From contig NZ_JOEI01000029.1 in NCBI RefSeq assembly GCF_000718095.1, positions 62,001 through 126,000 of the forward strand: a stretch of 64,000 nt of DNA. Direction: 5' to 3'. The translations under genes were made by a program, and so were the position numbers. Origin of the DNA: Streptomyces scopuliridis RB72 (GTDB lineage Bacteria > Actinomycetota > Actinomycetes > Streptomycetales > Streptomycetaceae). The notes below the pieces were generated by a model that was not told the DNA's origin, searched no databases, and saw nothing but the letters and a program-made list of their open reading frames with translations. How positions within the stretch are numbered: the stretch's first letter is position 1; every line of letters starts with the position of its first letter. Shown piece after piece: positions 56,313 to 64,000 of the stretch.

Positions 56313-57297
56313 CGAAGCCCACTCTCGGGTCGGCGAGTCCGTAGAGCAGATCGGAGAGCAGGTTCCCGATCAGCACGGCGGCGGTGGCGAGCACCGTGAG
56401 CGCGGCGAGCAGCGCGAAGTCCACGGAGGTGGCCGCCTGCACGGTGGCGGCGGCGATGCCGGGCCAGCTGAAGACCGTCTCGACGAGCAGCGCGCCGGTG
56501 ATGAGTTCGGGCACCCGGGAGCCGATGAGGGTGAGCATCGGCAGCATGCCGGAGCGCAGGGCGTGACCGAGCAGGACGGTGCGTTCGCTCAGGCCGCGGG
56601 CGCGGGCGCCGCGTACGGGATCCTCGGCGAGCGCGTCGGTGACCCCCTGGCGTACGTAGAGGAAGAACCAGGGCAGTTGGGAGATGCCCAGCACGGCGGC
56701 GGGCAGCACCAGATGCGAGGCGACCTGCCCGAAGGTGACGGTGTCGCTCGCCGCGTCGGTGAGCCCGCCCGCCGGGAGCACGCCGAGCGTGACCGCGAAG
56801 AACCAGATCGCGAGCAGCCCGAGCCAGAAGGCGGGCGCGGCCTCCAGGATGTACGCGGCCGAGCCGGCGCAGCGGTCGAGCAGGCCGCCCGGTTTGCGCG
56901 CGGCGAGCACGCCGAGGGAGGTGCCGAGCAGGACGGCGACGGCGAAGGCAGTGATGGCGAGCAGCGCGGACCAGCCGATCCGCTCGCCGATCACGGCGGA
57001 GACGGGCGCGCGCAGTACGGAGGAGTCGCCGAGGTCGCCGCCGAGCGCGTGGGTCAGCCAGTTCCACCAGCGGTGGACCAGTGGCTGATCCACACCGAGG
57101 TTGGCCCGGAGCTGGTCGAGGTTCTCCTGCGAGGCGGTGAGGCCCGCGGTGCCCGCGTACGCCTTCACGGGGTCGAAGGGCGAGGCCGCGGCGACGGCGA
57201 ACACACCGAAGGTCACCACGAGGAGGACCGGGGCGGCGAACAGCAGCCGCCGCCCCGCCATCCGCCCCATCGCCCCCCAGGGGAGGCCCCGGCTCAT
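56305..57297 (-). CDS. nikB: ABC transporter permease (NikB/DppB-type)
   Basis: The 330-aa permease starts MSRGLPWGAM, has TM1 near residues 17-36, the DppB-type LGVDQPLVHRWWNWL and GDLGDSSVLRAPVSAVIGER segments, and an EAA-like loop AEDPVRGARARGLSERTVLLGHALR near residue 220. About six membrane helices are present. The ATG at 57297 overlaps the binding-protein stop by ATGA and is preferred to 57327. Confidence 0.78.
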   Translation of the reverse strand: MSRGLPWGAMGRMAGRRLLFAAPVLLVVTFGVFAVAAASPFDPVKAYAGTAGLTASQENLDQLRANLGVDQPLVHRWWNWLTHALGGDLGDSSVLRAPVSAVIGERIGWSALLAITAFAVAVLLGTSLGVLAARKPGGLLDRCAGSAAYILEAAPAFWLGLLAIWFFAVTLGVLPAGGLTDAASDTVTFGQVASHLVLPAAVLGISQLPWFFLYVRQGVTDALAEDPVRGARARGLSERTVLLGHALRSGMLPMLTLIGSRVPELITGALLVETVFSWPGIAAATVQAATSVDFALLAALTVLATAAVLIGNLLSDLLYGLADPRVGFDG

Positions 57298-58889
57298 TTC
57301 TTGGGCGTCCAGTCCTCGATGTTCCACCAGGGGCCGGACGCCAGACCGTGGTCGTGCGGCTCGGTCTGCGTGGAGAGCCCGTCCCAGCGGTCGTTCACCA
57401 CATAGAGGTGGTCGATATGGGTGAGGAAGGTGTACCCGGGGTTCTTCACCAGTTCCCGCTGGACGGTGTCGTACGCGGCCTTGCGCGCGGCCGGTTCACC
57501 GCTCTCGCGGCCCGCGTCGAGGGCCCGGTCGACGGCCGGGTTGTCGTACCACGCCATGTTGTTGAAGCCGTCGCCCGCGAGGGAGGACATGAGCAGGGTG
57601 TACTGGTCGAAGTCCGGGTCGCCCGGCGAGCCGCCGCCGGCCAGGACCGCGTCCTGCCTCATCCGCGGTTCGATGACCTCCCAGGTGCCCGCCTGGGTCG
57701 TGATGTCGATGCCCGCCTTCTTGGCGTCGGAGGCGTAGGCGAGGGCGTGTTCCTGGCGGAGCTTGTCGCCGGTGAGGTACCAGAGCGGGAAGGCGGCGCG
57801 CACGCCGTCCTTGACGCGGACCCCGTCCTTGCCGGGCTTCCAGCCCGCGTCGTCGAGGATGCGCCGCGCCCCTTCGAGGTCGTAGCGGCGCTCGGTGCCC
57901 CGGGTGAACCATTCGCTGCCGGTGGGGACCGGGCCGTAGGCCGGCGTGCCCGCTCCTTCCAGGATCCGGTCGACCATGGTCTCGCGGTCGACGGCGATGT
58001 CGAGGGCCCTGCGGACGGCGGTGTCGCCGGTGACCTTGTGGTGGGTCGGCAGGGTGACGGTGCGGTAGTCGTAGGTCGTGGCGTCGTAGGTCGTGCGGCC
58101 GCTGTCCTCCTCGAACCCCTTGGCCAGGTTGGGCGGCAGGATCGCGCCGTCGAGTTCCCCGGCGCGCAGCCGGGTGGCGCGGACGTCGTCGTCCTTGATG
58201 ATCGCCATGGTGAACTTCTTCACCTCGGGCGCGCCGCCCCAGTAGTCCGGGTTGGCCTTGAAGCTGATCTTCTCGCCCTTCGACCAGCCGGTGAGGAGAT
58301 AGGGACCGGTGCCGACGGGCTTCGTGGTGAACGGGCCGGTGTTGACGTCCTGTTCGCCCGCGATGTGCGCGGGGGCGATGGGCAGGACGGTCCGCCGGTC
58401 GAACGGCGCGTAGGGGTACTTCAGGGTGAAGACGACGGTGTGCTCGCCCCGGGCGGTGACGTCCTTGACGGCGTCCAGCTCGGTCCTGGACGCGTTGTTG
58501 GTCTTCTCGTCCAGGATGGTGCGGTACGTGAAGACGACGTCCTTGGCGCCGAAGGGCTTGCCGTCGCTGAACTTCACGCCCTCGCGCAGCTGGTAGGTGT
58601 AGGTCAGCCCGTCGTCGCTCACCGTCGGCAGGGCGGTGGCGAGCGCGGGCCTGAGCCGCATCTCGCCGTCGTAGGCGAGCAGTCCGTCGAAGATCTTGGA
58701 GTTGCCGTCCTTGCCGTAGCCGAGGAGCGGGCTGAGGCTGTCGGGTTCGTAGGCGATGCCGACGACCACCGAGTCCTTCGCCCCGCCACCCGCGCCCGAG
58801 CCGCCCGGGTTCGAGCAGGCCGCCGCGGTGAGGGCCAGTGCTCCGGCCAGCACCGCGGCGGCCGTGCCGCGTATCGATCGGGCCGTCAT
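57294..58889 (-). CDS. nikA: Substrate-binding lipoprotein of the Nik/Dpp ABC transporter
   Basis: The 531-aa SBP_bac_5 protein has a lipobox LTAAAC near residue 22 (lipoprotein anchor), then VGIAYEPDSLSPLLGYGKDG, LREGVKFSDGKPFGAKDVVFTYR, YAPFDRRTVLPIAPAHI, KPVGTGPYLLTGW and a C-terminal SGPWWNIEDW. It captures substrate outside the membrane for the permease pair. First gene of the operon; ATG 58889 is chosen over 58913 for the lipoprotein signal and an AGGGG element. The operon order ABCDE with the Nur-like box suggests nickel (chelate) uptake. Confidence 0.78.
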   Translation of the reverse strand: MTARSIRGTAAAVLAGALALTAAACSNPGGSGAGGGAKDSVVVGIAYEPDSLSPLLGYGKDGNSKIFDGLLAYDGEMRLRPALATALPTVSDDGLTYTYQLREGVKFSDGKPFGAKDVVFTYRTILDEKTNNASRTELDAVKDVTARGEHTVVFTLKYPYAPFDRRTVLPIAPAHIAGEQDVNTGPFTTKPVGTGPYLLTGWSKGEKISFKANPDYWGGAPEVKKFTMAIIKDDDVRATRLRAGELDGAILPPNLAKGFEEDSGRTTYDATTYDYRTVTLPTHHKVTGDTAVRRALDIAVDRETMVDRILEGAGTPAYGPVPTGSEWFTRGTERRYDLEGARRILDDAGWKPGKDGVRVKDGVRAAFPLWYLTGDKLRQEHALAYASDAKKAGIDITTQAGTWEVIEPRMRQDAVLAGGGSPGDPDFDQYTLLMSSLAGDGFNNMAWYDNPAVDRALDAGRESGEPAARKAAYDTVQRELVKNPGYTFLTHIDHLYVVNDRWDGLSTQTEPHDHGLASGPWWNIEDWTPKK

Positions 58890-58919
58890 GCGTCCACCCC
58901 TATTGAAGATCATCTGTTA

Positions 58920-58936
58920 TTGCGATCGAGTCGCAA
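58920..58936 (-). promoter_or_regulatory. Nur-like (Fur-family nickel repressor) box
   Basis: TTGCGA-N5-TCGCAA is a perfect dyad with a 5-bp spacer, close to the Nur consensus TTGCAA-N5-TTGCAA known from Streptomyces coelicolor. It lies 31 bp upstream of the nikA-type ATG in an AT-rich promoter region. Confidence 0.65.
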
Positions 58937-59007
58937 TTAAACAGCACGTAAAGGGGTGCTTGTCCAGACGGCTGTGACCGCGGCCCGCCATCGGCGGGGC
59001 GGATCGG

Positions 59008-60114
59008 CTACCGGGGTCCTGGCAGATCGACGAGCGCGGCCAGCGTCTCCTGATGCCGGCCCTTCGAACCGAAGGCGATCTCATCGGACTTGGCGCGCTT
59101 GAGATACAGATGTGCGGGATGCTCCCAGGTCATCCCGATCCCGCCGTGCAACTGGACACACTCCTCGGCCGCGTGAACGGCGACCCGTCCGCAGTACGCC
59201 TGCGCGAGAGCCACCGCGAGGGGCGCCTCCGGGCTGCCGGTGGCCAGCGCGTCGGCGGCGTTACGGGCCGTCGCGCGGGCCGAGACGACCTCCAGCCACA
59301 GCTGCGCCATCCGGTGCTTGAGCGCCTGGAAGGACCCGATCGGCCGGTTGAACTGCTTGCGCTCACGGGTGTGCCGGACGGTCTCCTCCAGACACCACTC
59401 GGCGATACCGAGCTGCTCGGAGGCGAGCAGTCCCGCCCCGGCCAGCAGTCCACGGCGTACGGCGGCCTGCGCCGCGGGCGCCTCGGCGATCCGGATACCG
59501 GCGGCGGGATCGACGGTGACCGCGGCGAGCGGCCGGGTCAGATCGAGCGGGGTCAGCGGCTCGACGGTGACGCCGGGCGAGGCCGTCTCGACCGCGTACA
59601 GCCCGTCGTGACGCACCACGAGCAGGACATCGGCGCGTACGGCGTCGGCGACCCCGGTCACCGTTCCCGCGCCGGCGGGGAGCGGTCCGTCCGGGGCGGT
59701 GGACAGCGGCACCGCGAGCACCGCGACCCGGTGGCCATGGGCGAGCGCGGTGAGCAGGCCCGCGACATCCGTGCTCTCGGTGCTCTCCCCGTCGCAGGCG
59801 AGCAGCGTCTCGGTCGCCACCACGGAGCTGGTGAGATACGGCGCGGCCGTGACAGCCCGGCCCAGCTCTTCCAGGACGACGGCGGCCTCGCGATGGCCCG
59901 CGCCCTGGCCGCCGAGCTTCTCCGGGACGAGCAGCCCCGACGCGCCGATCCCGGCGGCGAGCGAGGTCCACAGCTCCGCGTCGTACGGATCTCCCGCCTC
60001 GGCGAGGATGAGCGCCGCCGGTACATCGGCACGGTCGGTGAGCAACGACCGTACGGCCGCGCGCAGATCGTCCTCGGTGTCCGAGTAGAGCAGATCGGGG
60101 GAAGCGTCGGTCAT
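59008..60114 (-). CDS. Acyl-CoA dehydrogenase family protein (degenerate FadE-type subunit)
   Basis: The 368-aa product has the ACAD fold: GIGASGLLVPEKLGGQG, ELGRAVTAAPYLTSSVVATE, and the C-terminal FAD/helix motifs RKQFNRPIGSFQALKHRMAQ near residue 260 and CVQLHGGIGMTWEHPAHLYLKR near residue 325. The paired order of two ACAD genes is typical of heterodimeric FadE enzymes acting on sterol- or branched-acid CoA esters. Its ATG overlaps the stop of the partner gene. Confidence 0.87.
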   Translation of the reverse strand: MTDASPDLLYSDTEDDLRAAVRSLLTDRADVPAALILAEAGDPYDAELWTSLAAGIGASGLLVPEKLGGQGAGHREAAVVLEELGRAVTAAPYLTSSVVATETLLACDGESTESTDVAGLLTALAHGHRVAVLAVPLSTAPDGPLPAGAGTVTGVADAVRADVLLVVRHDGLYAVETASPGVTVEPLTPLDLTRPLAAVTVDPAAGIRIAEAPAAQAAVRRGLLAGAGLLASEQLGIAEWCLEETVRHTRERKQFNRPIGSFQALKHRMAQLWLEVVSARATARNAADALATGSPEAPLAVALAQAYCGRVAVHAAEECVQLHGGIGMTWEHPAHLYLKRAKSDEIAFGSKGRHQETLAALVDLPGPR

Positions 60115-61304
60115 CGGGCCAGGTCCTTCCAGGCGACGTCCTTGTCGTTGCGCGGCTCCGAGGGCAGGCCGAGCACGCGTTCCGCGACGATGTTCAGCAG
60201 TACCTCGCTCGTACCGCCCTCGATGGAGTTGCCCTTCGCGCGCAGATAGCGGTACCCGGCGTCCCGTCCGGTGAAGTCGACCAGCTCCGGCCTGCGCATG
60301 GTCCAGTCGGAGTACAACAGGCCCTCCTCCCCGAGGAGTTCGACCTCCAGACCGCTGATCTCCTGGTTGAGCCGGGCAAAGGCGAGCTTCATCCCGCTGC
60401 CCTCGGGGCCCGGTTGTCCGGCGACGAGCTGCTGACGCAGCCGCTCCGCGGTCAGCCGCGCCACCTCCGCCTCCACCCAGAGGGTGAGCAGCCGCTGACG
60501 CAGCTCATGGGTGCGCAGCTCGGGTCGCTCGCGCCAGGTGCGGGCGACCGTACCGATCATGCCGCCCTCCCGGGGCAGCCGAGCGCCGCCGATGGAGACG
60601 CGCTCGTTCATCAGCGTGGTCTGTGCGACTTTCCAGCCGTCGCCGATCTCGCCGAGGCGGTGCGCGTCGGGGATGCGTACGTCGGTCAGGAAGACCTCGT
60701 TGAACTCGGCCTCGCCGGTGATCTGGCGCAGTGGCCGTACCTCTACGCCGGGGTCGGTCATATCGCAGAGGAAGTAGCTGATGCCCCGGTGCTTGGGCAG
60801 GTCCGGGTCGGTCCGGGCGATGAGGATGGCCCAGCGGGCGACATGGGCACTGGAGGTCCATACCTTCTGCCCGTTGACGATCCAGTCGCCGGAGGCGGAG
60901 TCGCCGTCGCGTACCGCGCGGGTCCCGAGCGCGGCCAGGTCGGATCCGGCGCCGGGCTCGCTGAACAGCTGGCACCACACCTCCTCACCGACCCACAGGG
61001 GCCGCAGGAAGCGTTCCTTCTGCTCCTGGGTGCCGTAGCGGAGGATGGTCGGCGCGGCCATGCCGAGGCCGATGCCGATCCGGCGCGGATCGTTGTCGGG
61101 CGCGCCCGCGGCGGTCAACTCGGCGTCCACGACGGCTTGGAGGGAGCGCGGCGCGTCGAGCCCGCCGAGCCCCGCCGGGTAGTGCACCCAGGCGAGTCCG
61201 GCGTCGAAGCGCGCCTTGAGGAAGTCGGTGCGGCCGGTGGTGGCCGGCGGATGCTCGGCCAGCAACTTCCTGGTGAGGGAGCGCAGTTCGGCGGCGTCGG
61301 TCAT
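60111..61304 (-). CDS. Acyl-CoA dehydrogenase family protein (FadE-type)
   Basis: The 397-aa product has the ACAD signatures LFSEPGAGSDLAALGTRAV near residue 122, the VNGQKVWTSSAH segment, RHRGIS-like KHRGISYFLCDM, and a C-terminal GNSIEGGTSEVLLNIVAERVLGLP. It oxidises an acyl-CoA to the 2-enoyl-CoA with FAD. ATGA overlaps join it both to the quinone oxidoreductase upstream and to the second ACAD downstream. Confidence 0.9.
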   Translation of the reverse strand: MTDAAELRSLTRKLLAEHPPATTGRTDFLKARFDAGLAWVHYPAGLGGLDAPRSLQAVVDAELTAAGAPDNDPRRIGIGLGMAAPTILRYGTQEQKERFLRPLWVGEEVWCQLFSEPGAGSDLAALGTRAVRDGDSASGDWIVNGQKVWTSSAHVARWAILIARTDPDLPKHRGISYFLCDMTDPGVEVRPLRQITGEAEFNEVFLTDVRIPDAHRLGEIGDGWKVAQTTLMNERVSIGGARLPREGGMIGTVARTWRERPELRTHELRQRLLTLWVEAEVARLTAERLRQQLVAGQPGPEGSGMKLAFARLNQEISGLEVELLGEEGLLYSDWTMRRPELVDFTGRDAGYRYLRAKGNSIEGGTSEVLLNIVAERVLGLPSEPRNDKDVAWKDLAR

Positions 61305-62269
61305 CGGGCATCGCCCTCCGGGAGGACGACCACGCGTCCGGTGGTGATGCCGTCGGCGACCCGCTGGACCGCGTCGGCGGCGTCCTTCATGGGGACCCGT
61401 TCGCTGATGAGCGGCTTGATCGCGCCCCGGGCCGCGAGCGCGGTCAGCTCCCGGTGGCAACCGGCCACCGCCGCCGGGTCCTTGGTGTTGTAGAGGCCCC
61501 AATGCAGGCCCATGATCGAGTAGTTCTTCACCAGCGCGTGGTTGAGGGCCGCGGTGGGGATCGCGCCGCTCGCGAAGCCCACGACCACGATGCGCCCCTC
61601 GAAGGCCACGCACTTGGTGGACTTGGCGAAGGCGTCGCCGCCCACCGGGTCGTAGACGACATCCGCGCCCCGGCCGCCGGTGGCCTCCTTGACCGCGCCG
61701 ACGATCTCGTCCGCACGGCGGTCGATCACCAGATCGCAGCCCAGCTCCCGGGCCACCCGCGCCTTGTCCGGACCTCCGACGACCCCGATGACGGTGGCCC
61801 CGGCCGCCTTCCCGAGCTGGACGGCCGCGCTGCCGACCCCGCCGGCCGCCGCGTGGACGAGGAGGGTCTCCCCCGGCTGGAGCCGCGCCCGCCGGTGCAG
61901 TCCGAACCACCCCGTCTGATAGCCGATATGCAGGGCCGCCGCCTCCGCGTCGTCCAGTGCCTCGGGCGCGGGCAGCAGCGCGGCCGCGTCGGCGACCACG
62001 TACTCGGCGAGGCCGCCGTGCGGCAGCGCGGGCGTGGCGATGACCCGGCGTCCGTCCTCCGTCTCGCCGCAGATCTCCACGCCCGGGGTGAAGGGCAGCG
62101 GCGGCCGGACCTGGTACTGGCCCCGGCAGAGCAGGGCGTCGGGGAAGTTGATGTTCGCCGCCCGGACCAGGAGCGGGACCTGTCCCTCGCCGGGCACGGG
62201 ACGCTCCACCTCTTCGAGCCGCATCACCTCGCCCGGCTCGCCGTTCCGGTGCACTCGCCATGCCTGCAT
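61301..62269 (-). CDS. NADPH:quinone oxidoreductase family protein (zinc-less MDR)
   Basis: The 322-aa product has the GroES-like N-terminal domain (VRAANINFPDALLCRGQYQV, FTPGVEICGE) and the nucleotide motif LVHAAAGGVGSAAVQLGKAAG near residue 143, with GADVVYDPVGGDAF. Zinc ligands of alcohol dehydrogenases are absent, as in quinone reductases and enoyl reductases. GGAGG precedes ATG 62269. It heads the three-gene unit with the ACAD pair, suggesting an acyl-CoA degradation role. Confidence 0.9.
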   Translation of the reverse strand: MQAWRVHRNGEPGEVMRLEEVERPVPGEGQVPLLVRAANINFPDALLCRGQYQVRPPLPFTPGVEICGETEDGRRVIATPALPHGGLAEYVVADAAALLPAPEALDDAEAAALHIGYQTGWFGLHRRARLQPGETLLVHAAAGGVGSAAVQLGKAAGATVIGVVGGPDKARVARELGCDLVIDRRADEIVGAVKEATGGRGADVVYDPVGGDAFAKSTKCVAFEGRIVVVGFASGAIPTAALNHALVKNYSIMGLHWGLYNTKDPAAVAGCHRELTALAARGAIKPLISERVPMKDAADAVQRVADGITTGRVVVLPEGDAR

Positions 62270-62378
62270 TCGGGGCCTCCACACACGATGGGCAGTACCG
62301 CACTCGTGCGCATACTAAGCAGTCGCTTGCCTCGCTGGGAACATCCCGCCCGCGAACGACCCGCCCGGAATCCGCCCC

Positions 62379-62966
62379 TCAGGACGCCTTCGGCCGTGCC
62401 CGTACATGCATCCGCTCGCCCTGCGGACCGAACAGGCTCAGGAACTCCACCGGCGCGTCCGCGGCCGGCCCGAACCAGTGCGGTACGTGCGTGTCGAACT
62501 CGGCCGCCTCCCCAGCGCCGAGCACCACATCGTGTTCACCGAGCCGCAGCCGCAGCCGGCCCGCCAGCACATAGAGCCACTCATACCCCTCATGGGTCCG
62601 CTGTTCGCAGTAGTCGTCCGGCGAGGGCTGGATGATGATCTTGTACGCGTGCAGCCCGCCCGGCTGGCGGGTGAGCGGCAGCATCGTACGGTTGCCCTGC
62701 ACGATCGGCTTGGTGCGCACCCGGGGGTCACCGACGTGGGGCGCGCCGACCAGTTCGTCGAGCGGGACCTGATGCGCACGGGCGATGGGCAGCAGCAGTT
62801 CGAGGCTGGGGCGGCGGCGGCCCGCCTCCAGCCGCGAGAGGGTGCTCACGGAGATACCGGTGGCCTCGGAGAGCGCGCTCAGTGTGGCGCCGCGCTCCTG
62901 CCGGATCTTGCGCAGCCGGGGTCCCACTTCGTTCAGTACGTCTTCGAGCCGGGCGTCGTCATCCAT
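62379..62966 (-). CDS. XRE-family regulator with C-terminal cupin domain
   Basis: The 195-aa product has an XRE HTH at residues 15-68 (LRKIRQERGATLSALSEATG ... TLSRLEAGRRRPSLELLLPIA) and a cupin sensor domain at residues 105-185 (HEGYEWLYVLAGRLRLRLGEHDVVLGAGEAAEFDTHVPHW). Such proteins regulate neighbouring metabolic genes in response to a small ligand. It lies 109 bp upstream of the oxidoreductase gene on the same strand and probably controls that unit. Confidence 0.88.
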   Translation of the reverse strand: MDDDARLEDVLNEVGPRLRKIRQERGATLSALSEATGISVSTLSRLEAGRRRPSLELLLPIARAHQVPLDELVGAPHVGDPRVRTKPIVQGNRTMLPLTRQPGGLHAYKIIIQPSPDDYCEQRTHEGYEWLYVLAGRLRLRLGEHDVVLGAGEAAEFDTHVPHWFGPAADAPVEFLSLFGPQGERMHVRARPKAS

Positions 62967-63055
62967 GGACCCATTGCATCATCGATTGCCGGGACAGCAA
63001 AAGGATTTGCCGGGCCGCGCCGGGCCGACGACGCACTCGGCACGGCAACAGGTCT

Positions 63056-63116
63056 CCAGGCGTACAGGTCCCAGGCGTACAGGTCCCAGGCGTACAGGTC
63101 TCCAGGTGTACCGGTC
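63056..63116. repeat. Tandem 15-bp repeat, three perfect copies plus one degenerate
   Basis: CCAGGCGTACAGGTC repeats at 63056-63070, 63071-63085 and 63086-63100, with a diverged copy at 63102-63116. It lies between the XRE-cupin gene and the DUF5133 gene, just beyond the latter's stop. It looks like slippage-generated DNA with no visible function. Confidence 0.8.
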
Positions 63117-63131
63117 TCACGGCGACGGGTC

Positions 63132-63389
63132 CTACGGCTTGACTCCCGGAGCTACGGGCTTCGTTCCCTCCGGGAAGAGCGGAACGGGCCTGATCCGGCG
63201 CAGATATGCCTCCGCCTGCCAGATCGCCTCACGTGCGGTGCGCTGTCCCATCAGCACACAGAGGGTGTACGCCACGTCCTCGAACCGTCCGCGTGTGTCC
63301 TCGTCGAGCGGATCGGCGAGCACCAGCCGTTCCCAGGCCCGGTACCGGGCCAGCAGATCGGCCACCAGATGTCTGTCCGGCAGCAGCAT
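63132..63389 (-). CDS. DUF5133-family protein
   Basis: The 85-aa product matches the Streptomyces DUF5133 pattern: MLLPDRHLVADLLARYRAWE at the start, DVAYTLCVLMGQRTAREAI near residue 40 and an AEAYLRR end. The function is unknown. GGGAGG precedes the ATG at 63389; the frame extends upstream but without homology. Confidence 0.82.
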   Translation of the reverse strand: MLLPDRHLVADLLARYRAWERLVLADPLDEDTRGRFEDVAYTLCVLMGQRTAREAIWQAEAYLRRIRPVPLFPEGTKPVAPGVKP

Positions 63390-63557
63390 GCCAACCACCT
63401 CCCGCGTTCGGGATCCACCCGCTCGCTCCGGCTTCGCACACAGCAGGGCACCGGTCCCCTCGGGGCCATTGTCCACCCGGCCCCCGGCATCCGCTCGGCG
63501 AGTCCGGTGGGACCGGCCTAGACCTGGTGACACCGGGGCCGGTGGCGGCGCCCGGCC

Positions 63558-64000
63558 TCAGTCCTCGTCCCGTACGAGCGCGAGCAGCCGGTCCAGGACG
63601 TGCGGACCGCCCGCCCGCAGCCCGTCGTGCTCGTACTCGTCCGTCACCCACGTCCGCAGCCCGCGGATCGCGCGCGCGGTGCGCAGGGAGTGTTCCGTGT
63701 CGACATACATGTCGTCGTGGTAGACGGCCGCGGCGACCGGCACCTCGTTGGCGGCCAGCCGGGCGGGATCGTAGAGCGGGCTCCAGTCGGCACGAGCCGC
63801 GACCAGTTCGGCGGCCTCGCGCAGCGGGCGCAGCGCGGGGTCGGAGTCGAAGTGCCAGGGGTGGATGGACTCGCCCGTGAAGTACAACGGCCCTTCCCCG
63901 GCAAGGGTCTTGGCCGCGTCGAACCGCGCGAACTCGCCGCGCACCCGCTCGGCCGCCCACTGCGTCGGCCGGCTGTCCTGGCCGTAGATCGCCTCGTGGA
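63558..64000 (-). CDS. Prolyl aminopeptidase-like alpha/beta hydrolase (5' end outside window)
   Basis: The C-terminal ~147 residues are visible; the start lies right of the window. They contain EAIYGQDSRPTQWAAERVR, LYFTGESIHPWHFDSDPALRPL, SPLYDPARLAANEVPVAAAVYHDDMYVD with the probable catalytic Asp, and TWVTDEYEHDGLR with the region of the catalytic His. This matches the S33 proline iminopeptidase branch that cleaves N-terminal residues from peptides. The nucleophile Ser lies outside the window. Confidence 0.8.
   Translation of the reverse strand, partial: HEAIYGQDSRPTQWAAERVRGEFARFDAAKTLAGEGPLYFTGESIHPWHFDSDPALRPLREAAELVAARADWSPLYDPARLAANEVPVAAAVYHDDMYVDTEHSLRTARAIRGLRTWVTDEYEHDGLRAGGPHVLDRLLALVRDED

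Noticed and set aside
63056..63116. Possible CRISPR-like array
   Set aside because: The 15-bp units are directly adjacent with no spacers, so this is a simple tandem repeat; no cas genes are present.

Overview
The window is high-GC, gene-dense actinobacterial DNA, almost certainly Streptomyces. The grounds are the many GTG starts, 4-nt stop/start overlaps, SARP/AfsR-type regulators with heptameric operators, LuxR-BTAD and NACHT regulators, TTA codon usage, a DUF5133 gene and a nickel-uptake operon with a Nur-like box. No rRNA, tRNA, CRISPR array or intact insertion sequence was seen.

Layout. 1-5277 (minus): an inositol/sugar catabolism operon (aldehyde dehydrogenase, iolD, HpcH/HpaI aldolase, Gfo/Idh/MocA oxidoreductase cut by the left edge). 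5572-12000: scattered accessory genes: a MerR regulator with a textbook operator plus a YnfA-family protein, a secreted B-lectin, an SDR enzyme, a ferredoxin remnant, an isochorismatase-like hydrolase divergent from a MarR regulator, and small membrane or secreted proteins. 12054-17785: a LuxR-BTAD regulator operon (DUF6585, zinc-ribbon membrane proteins, an LppU-like end) divergent from an XRE-NACHT-membrane protein. 17884-19942: a 3'-rearranged erythromycin-esterase gene divergent from a double-MerR (TioE-type) regulator.

20058-41482 is the highlight: an apparently undescribed RiPP biosynthetic region. Seven tightly coupled plus-strand genes encode a kinase-like APH protein, a HopA1-family protein (together the dehydration pair of class V lanthipeptides and thioamitides), a YcaO enzyme, an E1-like leader-binding protein, an E1-like/SagB fusion, a second nitroreductase-fold protein and a sulfotransferase. 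A 59-aa Cys/Thr/Ser-rich precursor peptide follows. Around it lie a 2OG oxygenase, a carbamoyltransferase, a P450 and a methyltransferase. Next come a 1045-aa AfsR-like regulator and a small SARP, divergent around four 11-bp-spaced heptamers. A second operon on the minus strand holds a methyltransferase, a 26-aa precursor-like peptide ending ACLCYEAP, a SagB-type dehydrogenase, an MFS exporter and a TauD-like dioxygenase. Both operons and two tailoring genes carry the same SARP-like direct repeat (nnCGTAT-N4-nnCGTAY). The second operon also repeats the promoter and first 16 codons of the kinase gene, so the whole block looks like one regulon. The expected product is a dehydrated, azol(in)e-containing, possibly sulfated or carbamoylated peptide; the structure is unknown.

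41794-64000: ACT-domain, Trypco1-type and Vat-type acetyltransferase genes beside a macrolide-glycosyltransferase fragment; an ADP-ribosylglycohydrolase; a large TPR-CHAT protease-like protein with two divergent partners (a predicted conflict system); DUF779, a small membrane protein and a Tat-exported phosphodiesterase; a nikABCDE-type operon; an acyl-CoA dehydrogenase pair with a quinone oxidoreductase; an XRE-cupin regulator, DUF5133, and a prolyl-aminopeptidase-like gene cut by the right edge.
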